Source: Bryobacterales bacterium
Lineage (GTDB): Bacteria; Acidobacteriota; Terriglobia; Bryobacterales; Bryobacteraceae
Reading direction: 5' to 3'
Assembly: GCA_003132905.1 (NCBI GenBank)
Contig: PKZC01000426.1
Coordinates: 7,815-16,919, forward strand
Length of the DNA stretch: 9,105 nt
The position numbers and the translations under genes are program-made. The first letter of the stretch is position 1. Every line of letters begins with the position of its first letter. Shown here piece by piece: positions 1 to 6,696 of the stretch. A model generated the notes under the pieces. The model was not told the DNA's origin, made no database searches, and saw nothing but the letters and a program-made list of their open reading frames with translations.

Positions 1-1066
1 GAACTTTCGCGGCCCGGCGTATCCACAAGGAATTTTCGGCATCGAATCGCTGATGGATCACATCGCTTACGAGCTGAAGATGGATCCCATCGATTTCCGC
101 GTGAAAAACATGACGCGGAAATATCATGATGAACTGCCCTACACCAGCTTCGGCCTGGAAGATTGCGTCCTGCGCGGCGCGGAAGCTTTCGAATGGAAGA
201 AGCGCTGGCATGCGCCCGGGCAAGGCGATGGCCCAATCAAGCGAGGCGTTGGCATGGCGATGGGTGCATTCGGGGCAGCTGTGGGACGCAGCAGCGCCGT
301 GATTCATCTGAATTCGCAAGGCCAGTACGAGCTGCATGTCGGCGTCACCGATGTTGGCACGGCGGCCAAAACAACCATGGCGCTCATCGCAGCCGAAGAA
401 TTGGGAGTGCCGCTCGCGAAGGTGGGCGTCGTGAGTGGTGACACCGAAGTGTGTCCCTATTCGGTTGGGGAGTCCGGCAGCCGGACAACTACGCACACCG
501 GTTACGCAGTGATCCAGGCGGTGAAGGATCTCAAACAGCAGATCGCCGATAAAGGCCAGCCGCAAGGCGACGAGATCCGCACTGGCAGCGCGACGCCCGA
601 TCCGGCACAACCTAAGGACTCCGCTCGCTACGCCTTCGCGGCTCATTTCGCGGAAGTGGAAGTGGATACCGAGCTCGGACACGCTCGCGTAGTAAAGTAT
701 TTAGCCGCGCACGATAGCGGACGCATCATTAATCCGCTGACCTGCACCAGCCAGGTAAAGGGCGGATCGACTATGGGCATTGGCATGGCGCTGCATGAAG
801 AATTACTCTACGATCCCACTCATGGCGTGCCGCTGAACGCCGGCTATTATGGCGCGCGCGTGATGACGCATTTGGACACGCCCGACATCGGCGTGTTGTT
901 CGTCGAGACGGAAGATCAATATGGACCGTTTGGCGCCAAATCAATCGGCGAAGCGAGCATTATTCCATCGGTGGCTGCCGTCGCGAACGCCATCTTCAAC
1001 GCAACCGGCAAGCGCATCAAAGATCTTCCAATTACTCGCGACAAGCTTTTGGGGGTGCTGGCATGA
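1..1066 (+). CDS. Molybdopterin-binding (large) subunit of a xanthine dehydrogenase/aldehyde oxidase-family enzyme, 3' part
   Basis: This is the C-terminal 354 residues of a molybdenum hydroxylase large subunit, which oxidises an aldehyde, purine or other heterocycle at a Mo centre and passes electrons to 2Fe-2S and FAD subunits. The reading frame is open from base 2, starting NFRGPAYPQGIFGIESLMDH, so the ATG at 53 is internal and the gene begins upstream of the window. Visible family signatures are the QGxFxxE segment at residues 9-15, MDPIDFRVKN, the GESGSRTT segment near residue 155, FAEVEVD, AHDSGRIINP, GIGMALHEE, and near the C-terminus GAKSIGEASIIP. In that last motif the Glu (codon 950-952, fragment residue 317) is the expected catalytic base. 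The ending ATGKRIKDLPITRDKLL closely matches YagR/PaoC-type subunits. Its stop overlaps the FAD subunit start as ATGA, implying translational coupling. Substrate cannot be told from sequence. Family call is firm from known motifs. Confidence 0.93.
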   Translation, partial: NFRGPAYPQGIFGIESLMDHIAYELKMDPIDFRVKNMTRKYHDELPYTSFGLEDCVLRGAEAFEWKKRWHAPGQGDGPIKRGVGMAMGAFGAAVGRSSAVIHLNSQGQYELHVGVTDVGTAAKTTMALIAAEELGVPLAKVGVVSGDTEVCPYSVGESGSRTTTHTGYAVIQAVKDLKQQIADKGQPQGDEIRTGSATPDPAQPKDSARYAFAAHFAEVEVDTELGHARVVKYLAAHDSGRIINPLTCTSQVKGGSTMGIGMALHEELLYDPTHGVPLNAGYYGARVMTHLDTPDIGVLFVETEDQYGPFGAKSIGEASIIPSVAAVANAIFNATGKRIKDLPITRDKLLGVLA

Positions 1067-2046
1067 GAGCCTTTAGCAACGCGAATCCGAAGGACATCCA
1101 CGAAGCTGTTTCGCTCCTCAGCCAAACGCACCAGCAAGGCCGAGCCGCATCTATCGTGGGCGGCGGTAGCGATCTGCTCGGCATGGTGAAGGAACATTTG
1201 GTCGCGCCCGATGTATTGGTGAACCTCAAAGCCATCCGGGGGATGGATCAAATTGAGACACAGCGCGGCAATCTGAAAATTGGTGGATTGATCACGCTGG
1301 ACACGCTGAGCCGCGATCAGCGCATTCGCAAAGAGTATACGGTGTTGGCGGAAGCCGCGGAAAAAGTCGGAACGCCGCAGATTCGCAACGCCGGGACGCT
1401 CGCCGGCAATGTGTGCCAGCGTCCGTGGTGCTGGTATTTCCGCAATGGCTTTCCGTGCTTGAAGAACGGTGGAAATATTTGTTTTTCCTCCTCGGGAGAG
1501 AATCAGCTGCATGCCATTTTCGGTGGCGGCCCCAGCTACATCGTGCATCCCTCCGACACGGCTCCGGCGCTGGTAGCTCTGGATGCGCAATTTCACATCG
1601 CGGGACCGTCGGGCGAACGCGTAGTGCCTGCATCGGAGTTTTTCCAACTGCCGCGCGTGGATGCGGCGCGTGAAAACGTTTTGGGCAAAGACGAGATACT
1701 CACCGCGATTCAACTGCCGGCGGCCCGCCCCGGGGTTCGCGGCACGTATCACAAAGTGCTGGATCGCGAAGCCTGGACGCATGCCGTAGTCAGCGCTGCC
1801 ATCGTACTGGAAATGGATCAGAAAATCTGCCGCAGCGCACGGATTGTGCTGGGCGGCGTTGCTCCCATTCCGTGGAGGCTTCCGAAGGTGGAGGCGATGC
1901 TAACAGGCCAGCGCATCACGCCCGAATTAGCGGCCAAAGCCGGTGAAGCCGCCGTCGAGGGCGCGCATCCGCTGGCGAAGAACAAGTACAAGGTGCCGCT
2001 GACGAAAGCTGTTGTGAAACGGACTCTGTTGTCACTCAATGCCTAG
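1063..2046 (+). CDS. FAD-binding subunit of a xanthine dehydrogenase-family molybdenum hydroxylase (YagS/PaoB-like, probable 4Fe-4S)
   Basis: This 327-residue protein is the medium FAD subunit that transfers electrons from the Mo and 2Fe-2S centres to the external acceptor. The PCMH-type FAD domain shows VGGGSDLLG at residues 32-40, LKIGGLITLDTL at 71-82 and IRNAGTLAGN at 107-116. The C-terminal CO dehydrogenase flavoprotein domain begins around residue 220. Between them sits an insert with four cysteines, C118, C123, C132 and C140, in NVCQRPWCWYFRNGFPC and GGNIC. Such an insert is known from PaoB/YagS and 4-hydroxybenzoyl-CoA reductase beta subunits, where it binds a [4Fe-4S] cluster, so a cluster is inferred here. 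The start ATG overlaps the large-subunit TGA by four bases, and a G-rich stretch at 1051-1057 may serve as the ribosome site. The gene ends in TAG and overlaps the convergent oligopeptidase gene by 15 bases. Length is normal for the family. Confidence 0.93.
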   Translation: MRAFSNANPKDIHEAVSLLSQTHQQGRAASIVGGGSDLLGMVKEHLVAPDVLVNLKAIRGMDQIETQRGNLKIGGLITLDTLSRDQRIRKEYTVLAEAAEKVGTPQIRNAGTLAGNVCQRPWCWYFRNGFPCLKNGGNICFSSSGENQLHAIFGGGPSYIVHPSDTAPALVALDAQFHIAGPSGERVVPASEFFQLPRVDAARENVLGKDEILTAIQLPAARPGVRGTYHKVLDREAWTHAVVSAAIVLEMDQKICRSARIVLGGVAPIPWRLPKVEAMLTGQRITPELAAKAGEAAVEGAHPLAKNKYKVPLTKAVVKRTLLSLNA

Positions 2047-4041
2047 GGCCTGGAGCAAGAAAGCGTAGTCGAACGCCGTTTCCTTGATACCTTCATAGCG
2101 GCCCGATGGTCCGAAATGTCCGCTGCCCATGTTGGTCTTGAGTAGCAAGGCATTCGAATCCGTTTTCAGCATCCGTAGTTTCGCCACCCATTTTGCGGGC
2201 TCCCAATACGGAACGCGCGGATCGTTGAGGCCGGCCGTTACCAACATCGTCGGGTATTCGCGCGCGGACACGTTGTCGTATGGCGAATAGTCTCGGATGT
2301 AGTCGTAGTATTGCTTGTCTTCCGGATTGCCCCACTCTTCGTACTCGGCAATCGTTAGGGGCAGTGTAGGATCCAGCATGGTGTTTAACGTGTCGACGAA
2401 CGGCACTTTCGCGATGGCGGCGTGGAACAACTCCGGCCGCATGTTGAGAACCGTGCCCATCAAAAGCCCGCCGGCGCTGCCGCCCATAATGGCGAGACGT
2501 TCGCTCGATGTGTAGCAGGTCGCGATGAGATGTTCCGCGGACGCGATGAAATCGCTGAAGGTGTTTTTCTTCTCCAGCAGCTTACCGTGATCGTGCCATT
2601 CTTCGCCCATATCCGCCCCACCGCGAATGTGCGCGATGGCGAAGACGAAGCCGCGATCGAGCAGACTTAGCCGGTCCGACGAAAATCGTGGATCGATACT
2701 GTGGCCGTATGAGCCGTAGCCATACAACAGCAGCGGGCTGGCTCCGTTGCGCTCGAAATTCTTGTGATACACCAGCGAAATCGGAACTTCGACGCCATCT
2801 GGCGCTTTGGCGAAGATTCGTTCCGATTGATATTGCGATGCATCGTACCCGCCGCGCACTTCGTATTGCTTCTTCAGCTCGCGCTCGCGCGTACGCACGT
2901 TGTAATCGAATACCGATGTCGGCGTCACCAGTGAGGTGTAGCTGAAACGCAATAGATTGGTCTTGTATTCGGCATTCCCGGTTGCGCCAACGGTATACAC
3001 AGGCTCCGGGAAATCGATGTAATGCGAAAGAGCGCCCAAGCCATCGCGGATGCAAATCTTTTCCAGTCCACGCTCGCGCTCGTAGACGGCGATGTGATCG
3101 TCGAAAGAGTCTACGCCTTCAATGGTGACATCGGCGCGGGCGGGAATTATTTCGTGCCAGCGCTCGTTCGATGGATGGGCCACCTCAGTTCGCATCAAGC
3201 GAAAGTTCTTGGCTTGATCGTTGGTGCGAATGTAAAAGTACTCGCCGTGATGCGCCGCGTCGTACTCAACGCCCTGCCGGCGAGGCAAAAGGACACGAAA
3301 TTCTCCTTGCGGTTCGGCAGCTTCCAAATACCGCAGCTCGGACGTGAGCGGGCTTGCAAGCTCGATAAACAGGAATCGGCGGCTGCGGGTTTTCCCTAAG
3401 CCCAGCGTGAAACGGCCATCGGTTTCTTCGTAGACCAGCGTATCTTGCGATGAGCCAAGCTCATGCCGGAACGCGCGATAGGGACGCTTTGCCGGGTCGA
3501 GAACCGTGTAGAAAAATGTCCGATTGTCGTTCGCCCATTCAAGCGTGTAATACGTGTTCGCGATCCGGTCCGGCAAAAGTTCCCCGGTAGCGAAATTCTT
3601 AACCTGGATGGTGTAGGATTCATCGCCTTCCAGATCGGTGGAATAAGCCAGTAACCGGTGATCGGGGCTAACGGCGAAGTTGCCCAAGCGGAAATACTTT
3701 TGGCCTTCGGCAAGAGCGTTGGCATCGAGCAAAATCTCTTCGCTCGCATCCAAGCTCCCGCGCTTGCGGCACTGGATGGAATACGCTTTGCCTTCCTCGG
3801 TGCGCGTGTAATAAAAATAGTCGTCGCGCTTCACCGGCACCGATAAATCCGTCTCCTGAATGCGGCCGAGAATCTCGTGATACAGGCGTTCCTGAAGCGG
3901 CTTCGTGGACGCCATCGCATCCTCGGTATAGCGATTCTCAGCCTCGAGGTACGGAATCACGTCAGGATCAGACCGGTCGCGCAGCCAGAAATAGTGATCG
4001 ACACGCCGGTCGCCATGCTGCACGATTTCCTTGGGGACCAC
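2032..4041 (-). CDS. ptrB: Oligopeptidase B (S9A family serine peptidase)
   Basis: This 669-residue soluble prolyl-oligopeptidase-fold enzyme is predicted to cleave short peptides after Arg or Lys. An N-terminal HGDRRVDHYFWLRD segment (residues 9-22) and a beta-propeller (about 70-400) precede an alpha/beta-hydrolase domain from about 410. The catalytic triad is visible: S522 in GGSAGG, D607 in GLNDPRV and H642 in GSGHFG. Features separating oligopeptidase B from prolyl endopeptidase are NTFSDF, VPFVDTLNTMLD, the acidic EYEEWGNP segment (566-573) linked to basic P1 preference, and YWEPAKWVAKLR. No signal peptide is seen, so a cytoplasmic location is inferred. The coordinate given uses GTG at 4041, the only standard start nearby, but it has no Shine-Dalgarno sequence. 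An ATT at 4059, six bases after AGGAAAG, would give a 675-residue protein whose N-terminus matches E. coli PtrB in length as I recall it. The gene follows the acyl-CoA synthetase by 17 bases or overlaps it by one, so co-transcription is likely. Confidence 0.93.
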   Translation of the reverse strand: MVPKEIVQHGDRRVDHYFWLRDRSDPDVIPYLEAENRYTEDAMASTKPLQERLYHEILGRIQETDLSVPVKRDDYFYYTRTEEGKAYSIQCRKRGSLDASEEILLDANALAEGQKYFRLGNFAVSPDHRLLAYSTDLEGDESYTIQVKNFATGELLPDRIANTYYTLEWANDNRTFFYTVLDPAKRPYRAFRHELGSSQDTLVYEETDGRFTLGLGKTRSRRFLFIELASPLTSELRYLEAAEPQGEFRVLLPRRQGVEYDAAHHGEYFYIRTNDQAKNFRLMRTEVAHPSNERWHEIIPARADVTIEGVDSFDDHIAVYERERGLEKICIRDGLGALSHYIDFPEPVYTVGATGNAEYKTNLLRFSYTSLVTPTSVFDYNVRTRERELKKQYEVRGGYDASQYQSERIFAKAPDGVEVPISLVYHKNFERNGASPLLLYGYGSYGHSIDPRFSSDRLSLLDRGFVFAIAHIRGGADMGEEWHDHGKLLEKKNTFSDFIASAEHLIATCYTSSERLAIMGGSAGGLLMGTVLNMRPELFHAAIAKVPFVDTLNTMLDPTLPLTIAEYEEWGNPEDKQYYDYIRDYSPYDNVSAREYPTMLVTAGLNDPRVPYWEPAKWVAKLRMLKTDSNALLLKTNMGSGHFGPSGRYEGIKETAFDYAFLLQALGIE

Positions 4042-4056
4042 TTTGCCGTGAGGCGG

Positions 4057-4073
4057 AATTATTGGCTTTCCTC
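4057..4073 (-). promoter_or_regulatory. Ribosome-binding site and candidate ATT start for oligopeptidase B
   Basis: Read on the minus strand, GAGGAAAG spans 4073-4066. It lies inside the last codons of the acyl-CoA synthetase gene, whose TAA is 4061-4059. Six bases after it comes ATT at 4059-4057, in frame with oligopeptidase B and sharing one A with the TAA (TAATT). The spacing is ideal for ATT but 24 bases for the annotated GTG at 4041. Translation from ATT would begin M-PPHGKVVPKEIVQHGD. A TAATG junction is a common coupling arrangement, so ATT looks like a one-base variant of it. Confidence 0.5.
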
Positions 4074-5798
4074 TTTCCCCATGTACAACTCGCTAACTAC
4101 CTCCCGATGGTTTTCGAGAACGCGACTCCGCCGGACCTTCATGGTAGGCGTTAGCTCTCCGCTTTCGATGGAGAAATCCCGCTGCAAGATGCGGAACTTG
4201 CGAATTTGTTCGAAGGGCGCAAGCTTGCGGTTCACGCGCGCGACAGCCTTCTTCACTTCGGCCTCGGCCGATGTCGCTACTTCGGCAGCGTTGATAGTGA
4301 CCAGAGCGGTGACGTATGGCAACCGATCGCCAATCAAAACCACCTGATTGATGACGGGCTCCGTCTTGAAAAGCAGCTCAATGCGCGAGGGATAGATCTT
4401 CTTGCCGTTGGAGGAAACGATCAGCTCTTTTTTGCGGCCCGTGATATAGACATATCCCTCGGAATCGATTTCTGCGATATCGCCGGTGTACAGCCAGCCG
4501 TCGCGCAGTACGGATGCGGTTGCATCCGGGTCATGGGGATAGCCGGAGAACAAAGCGGGACTCTTCACCAGCAGCTCGCCATCTTCGGCCAGCCGGAGCT
4601 CCACGCCCGGCAGCTTTACTCCGATGCTTCCGGATTTCGGCCGATCGATGGGGTTCAGACAAACTACTCCGCCTTCGGTAAGCCCGTAGCCTTCTATGAG
4701 AGGCATGCCGATCGCGGCGTAGAAGCGGGCCAAATCTTTGCCGAGTGGCGCAGCACCGGATGCGGCCACTTTGATGCGTCCGCCCAATCGCGCGCGGATC
4801 TTGGAGAACACCAGTCGATCGGCGATCTTGAGCATCGCCAGCATTGCTTTCGGAACGGGCTTGCCCTCTTCGCGGAGGCGGCTCACTTCGGCGCCCAATC
4901 CAACAGCGCCGTGAAAAATCTTTCGAACAACCGCGCTCTTCTTCTTGATCTCCGCGGTTACGCTGGCGAAGATGCGTTCCCATACACGTGGCGGCGCCAA
5001 TAGGAAAGTAGGCCGGATGGTTTTCATTTCATGCGGCAGCTTGGCGAGGCTTTCCGAAAACCAAACAGGCACACCCATGCGAATGGGAAGCATTTCGATC
5101 ACCACGCGTTGCGCAATGTGCGCCGAAGGAAGAAAGGCGATGGTTGCGTCAGCGGGCGTGAGCGGCAGAATCAGCGGACCCATGTCGATATTGCTAGTGA
5201 GGGCGGCGTGAGATACCAAACCCATTTTGGGTTCGCCGGTGGCGCCGGACGTGAGATACAAAATCGCAGGATCGTGGGCGTGAACCTTGCTGCGGATCTT
5301 TTCGAATGCGTGTGCATCTTCGTGCAGCGCGGCGCGGCCTTTGGATCGCAATTGCTCCAGGGAGAGTGCGCCGTCGGATTCGCCCGTCAGCAGGATCCAG
5401 TGCAATCCGGGAAATGGCTCGCCGGCCTCAGCGATGAGCGCCCGCATGCTTTTTGGATCTTCCATGAAAACCGCTTTAGCATGGCTGGCGCGGATGTTGT
5501 TGGCCTGCTCAGCGAGCGGATAGGTGGTGTAGAGTGCCGCCGCGATGGAACCATTCGCGAGTACGCCCAAATCGGCGAGATAGAATTCCGCGCGCGTCTC
5601 AGAATGCAGCGCTACCGTGTCACCCTTTCGGATTCCCAACTGGCCGAGGCCGCAAGCAATTTCTTGCGCGGCGCGCTGGTAGTCAAGCCAGGTGTACGTC
5701 TGGTAATTGCCTTTGCCCGTAGGCTGATGCAGAGCCGGCGTGTTGCCGAAAGTACGGGCGGCTTCTTCGAGGACAGCGTACATGGTGCGAGCGCCCAT
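4059..5798 (-). CDS. Long-chain fatty-acid--CoA ligase (AMP-forming, FAA1/COG1022 type)
   Basis: This 579-residue adenylate-forming enzyme is predicted to activate fatty acids with ATP and CoA for beta-oxidation or lipid synthesis at the cytoplasmic membrane face. Adenylation motifs are in order: the P-loop TSGATGEPK (183-191), LPSAHIAQR (224-231), APPRVWERI (268-276), VAASGAAPL (344-352), YGLTEGG (371-377), GWLYTGD (434-440), GRKKELI (454-460) and the C-terminal catalytic lysine K554 in LTPTMKVRR. All expected catalytic positions are present. The P-loop continues Lys-Met rather than the usual Lys-Gly, a variant also known in ACSM medium-chain ligases, so chain length is uncertain. ATG at 5798 is used; ATG at 5783 (residue 6) is an alternative. 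Only a poor ribosome site precedes it, and a TACAAT element ends six bases upstream, so a leaderless message is possible. It is first in a probable operon with oligopeptidase B. Confidence 0.92.
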   Translation of the reverse strand: MGARTMYAVLEEAARTFGNTPALHQPTGKGNYQTYTWLDYQRAAQEIACGLGQLGIRKGDTVALHSETRAEFYLADLGVLANGSIAAALYTTYPLAEQANNIRASHAKAVFMEDPKSMRALIAEAGEPFPGLHWILLTGESDGALSLEQLRSKGRAALHEDAHAFEKIRSKVHAHDPAILYLTSGATGEPKMGLVSHAALTSNIDMGPLILPLTPADATIAFLPSAHIAQRVVIEMLPIRMGVPVWFSESLAKLPHEMKTIRPTFLLAPPRVWERIFASVTAEIKKKSAVVRKIFHGAVGLGAEVSRLREEGKPVPKAMLAMLKIADRLVFSKIRARLGGRIKVAASGAAPLGKDLARFYAAIGMPLIEGYGLTEGGVVCLNPIDRPKSGSIGVKLPGVELRLAEDGELLVKSPALFSGYPHDPDATASVLRDGWLYTGDIAEIDSEGYVYITGRKKELIVSSNGKKIYPSRIELLFKTEPVINQVVLIGDRLPYVTALVTINAAEVATSAEAEVKKAVARVNRKLAPFEQIRKFRILQRDFSIESGELTPTMKVRRSRVLENHREVVSELYMGKEESQ

Positions 5799-5849
5799 TC
5801 GCCTATTGTAGACGTGCTACGGTGTGGATTGTGTTGAAGGTCATCGACG
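5799..5849. promoter_or_regulatory. Divergent intergenic region with a candidate -10 element
   Basis: These 51 bases separate the divergent starts of the acyl-CoA synthetase (minus, ATG 5798) and the HisN-like phosphatase (plus, GTG 5850), so promoters for both must lie here or extend into the genes. On the minus strand, TACAAT at 5810-5805 resembles a sigma-70 -10 box. No good -35 box is seen at the usual distance. Transcription from it would begin almost at the synthetase ATG. For the plus strand I find no convincing promoter, only TATTGT at 5804-5809, which is a weak match. Confidence 0.3.
5836..5840 (+). promoter_or_regulatory. Shine-Dalgarno sequence supporting the GTG start at 5850
   Basis: GAAGG lies nine bases before the GTG at 5850-5852. 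A TGA in the same frame at 5835-5837 closes the frame just upstream, so this GTG is the only plausible natural start for the full-length HisN-like protein. The next ATG in frame that can be used after the internal amber codon is 5997, which has no comparable site. Confidence 0.5.
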
Positions 5850-6614
5850 GTGAGCACTTGGGCTAGAGAGCTTGAAATTGCGATGGCAGGCGCGAAGAAG
5901 GCGGCTGAGTTGGCGCTGCGGTATCAGCCGAACATCATCGCCGAAACCAAACCGGATAACTCCCCGGTGACTTAGGCGGATCGCGAATGCGAGCGGATGA
6001 TCGCCCACATGTTGAGCGAGGCGTTTCCCGAGGATGGCATCTTGGGCGAAGAGGGCGCCAGCGCGGAAGGCCGCAGCGGACGGCGCTGGATTATCGATCC
6101 CATCGACGGCACTCGGGACTATGTGCGAGGCAATCCATTGTGGGCGAACTTGATCGCGCTCGAAGCGGAAAACGAAGTGGTAGTTGGCGTGGCGAATCTG
6201 CCAGTGCTCGGGAAGCTATATACTGCGAGCCGCGGTGCAGGCGCTCATTGCAATGCTGGCAAAATTCAAGCTTCGGCCAAGACAATTGTTGAGGAATCCG
6301 TTCTATGCGTCAACGGCTACGACAAAATGTCGAAGGCGACCTACCGCGATCGATTGCTAGATTGGATGGCGCGCTTTTGGGCCGTGCGTGGCTTGGGCGG
6401 CGCGGCGGACGCGATGATGGTAGCGTCGGGCCACGCCGAAGTTTGGCTAGAGCCCAAAGCCTCCGAGTGGGATTTCGCGCCGCTTAAGCTAATTCTCGAA
6501 GAAGCCGGCGCGCGTTTTCTCAACGCTAATGGCGGGTCCAGCATCTATGTCGGAGACGGGATCGGCTGCGCGCCGGGATTGGAGCAGGAAGTTCGGCGAT
6601 TTCTCCAGGGTTAA
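5850..6614 (+). pseudogene. Inositol monophosphatase/histidinol-phosphatase (HisN)-family gene interrupted by an in-frame TAG
   Basis: From GTG 5850 to TAA 6612-6614 the frame encodes 254 positions, the normal length for this Mg-dependent phosphomonoesterase family, with TAG at position 42. Before it comes STWARELEIAMAGAKKAAEL and then TKPDNSPVT; after it comes ADRECERMI, so the TAG sits inside the conserved (S/T)PVTxADR motif at its variable residue. Metal-binding residues are all present downstream: E67 and E68 (LGEEG), D83 and D86 (IDPIDGTRDY) and D208 (EWDFAPLKLILEEAGA). The pattern is closest to bacterial HisN-like members, but substrate (histidinol phosphate, inositol phosphate or other) is undetermined. 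CAG or GAG to TAG is one substitution. The rest shows no frameshift or decay. It could be a recent nonsense allele, a sequencing error, a readthrough case, or a protein restarted at ATG 5997 (205 residues) that keeps these metal ligands but loses the N-terminal helix. No histidine genes adjoin it. Confidence 0.75.
5973..5975 (+). other. In-frame amber codon within the HisN-like gene
   Basis: The codon order is gtg act TAG gcg gat cgc (V T stop A D R). Homologous proteins commonly carry Gln, Glu or Ala at this spot. Five intact genes in the window (FAD subunit, small secreted protein, aminotransferase, Uma2, PurF) end in TAG, so general amber reassignment is unlikely. No stem-loop or other recoding element is evident immediately after it. 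Confidence 0.9.
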
Positions 6615-6647
6615 ATCCCTTCATGTGAGCGGATTTTAACTGGCTCC

Positions 6648-6662
6648 CGCGAGAGTCTCGCG
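6648..6662. repeat. Perfect 15-base palindrome upstream of the small secreted protein gene
   Basis: CGCGAGAGTCTCGCG has seven-base arms around one central base. It lies 33 bases after the HisN-like stop and 34 bases before the next ATG. In RNA it could form a six-pair hairpin with a three-base loop. No T-run follows, so it is not a standard intrinsic terminator. Its symmetry and position would also suit an operator for a dimeric regulator of the 6697 gene. I see no second copy in the window. The rest of the 82-base gap holds only the ribosome site and no clear promoter. Confidence 0.45.
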
Positions 6663-6696
6663 CCCTAGCTGCGTTTATAGGCTTAGGAGAACAGTT

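Noticed and set aside
53..55. ATG at 53 as the start of the molybdopterin subunit
   Set aside because: The frame is open to the window edge and the upstream residues continue a conserved family motif, so the gene is simply cut by the window.
916..1782. 288-codon open frame on the minus strand across the two molybdenum hydroxylase genes
   Set aside because: It lies antisense to two well-supported genes with clear family motifs, and its translation has no recognisable domain; long shadows are expected at this GC content.
5031..5837. 268-codon open frame on the plus strand opposite the acyl-CoA synthetase, and a similar 265-codon one at 4206-5003
   Set aside because: Both are antisense to intact adenylation motifs and have no family signature or ribosome site.
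5973..5975. Genome-wide reassignment of TAG to an amino acid
   Set aside because: Five intact genes here end in TAG at family-appropriate lengths, so TAG works as a stop in this organism.
6648..6670. Intrinsic terminator after the HisN-like gene
   Set aside because: The hairpin is short and is followed by CCCTAG rather than a T-run.
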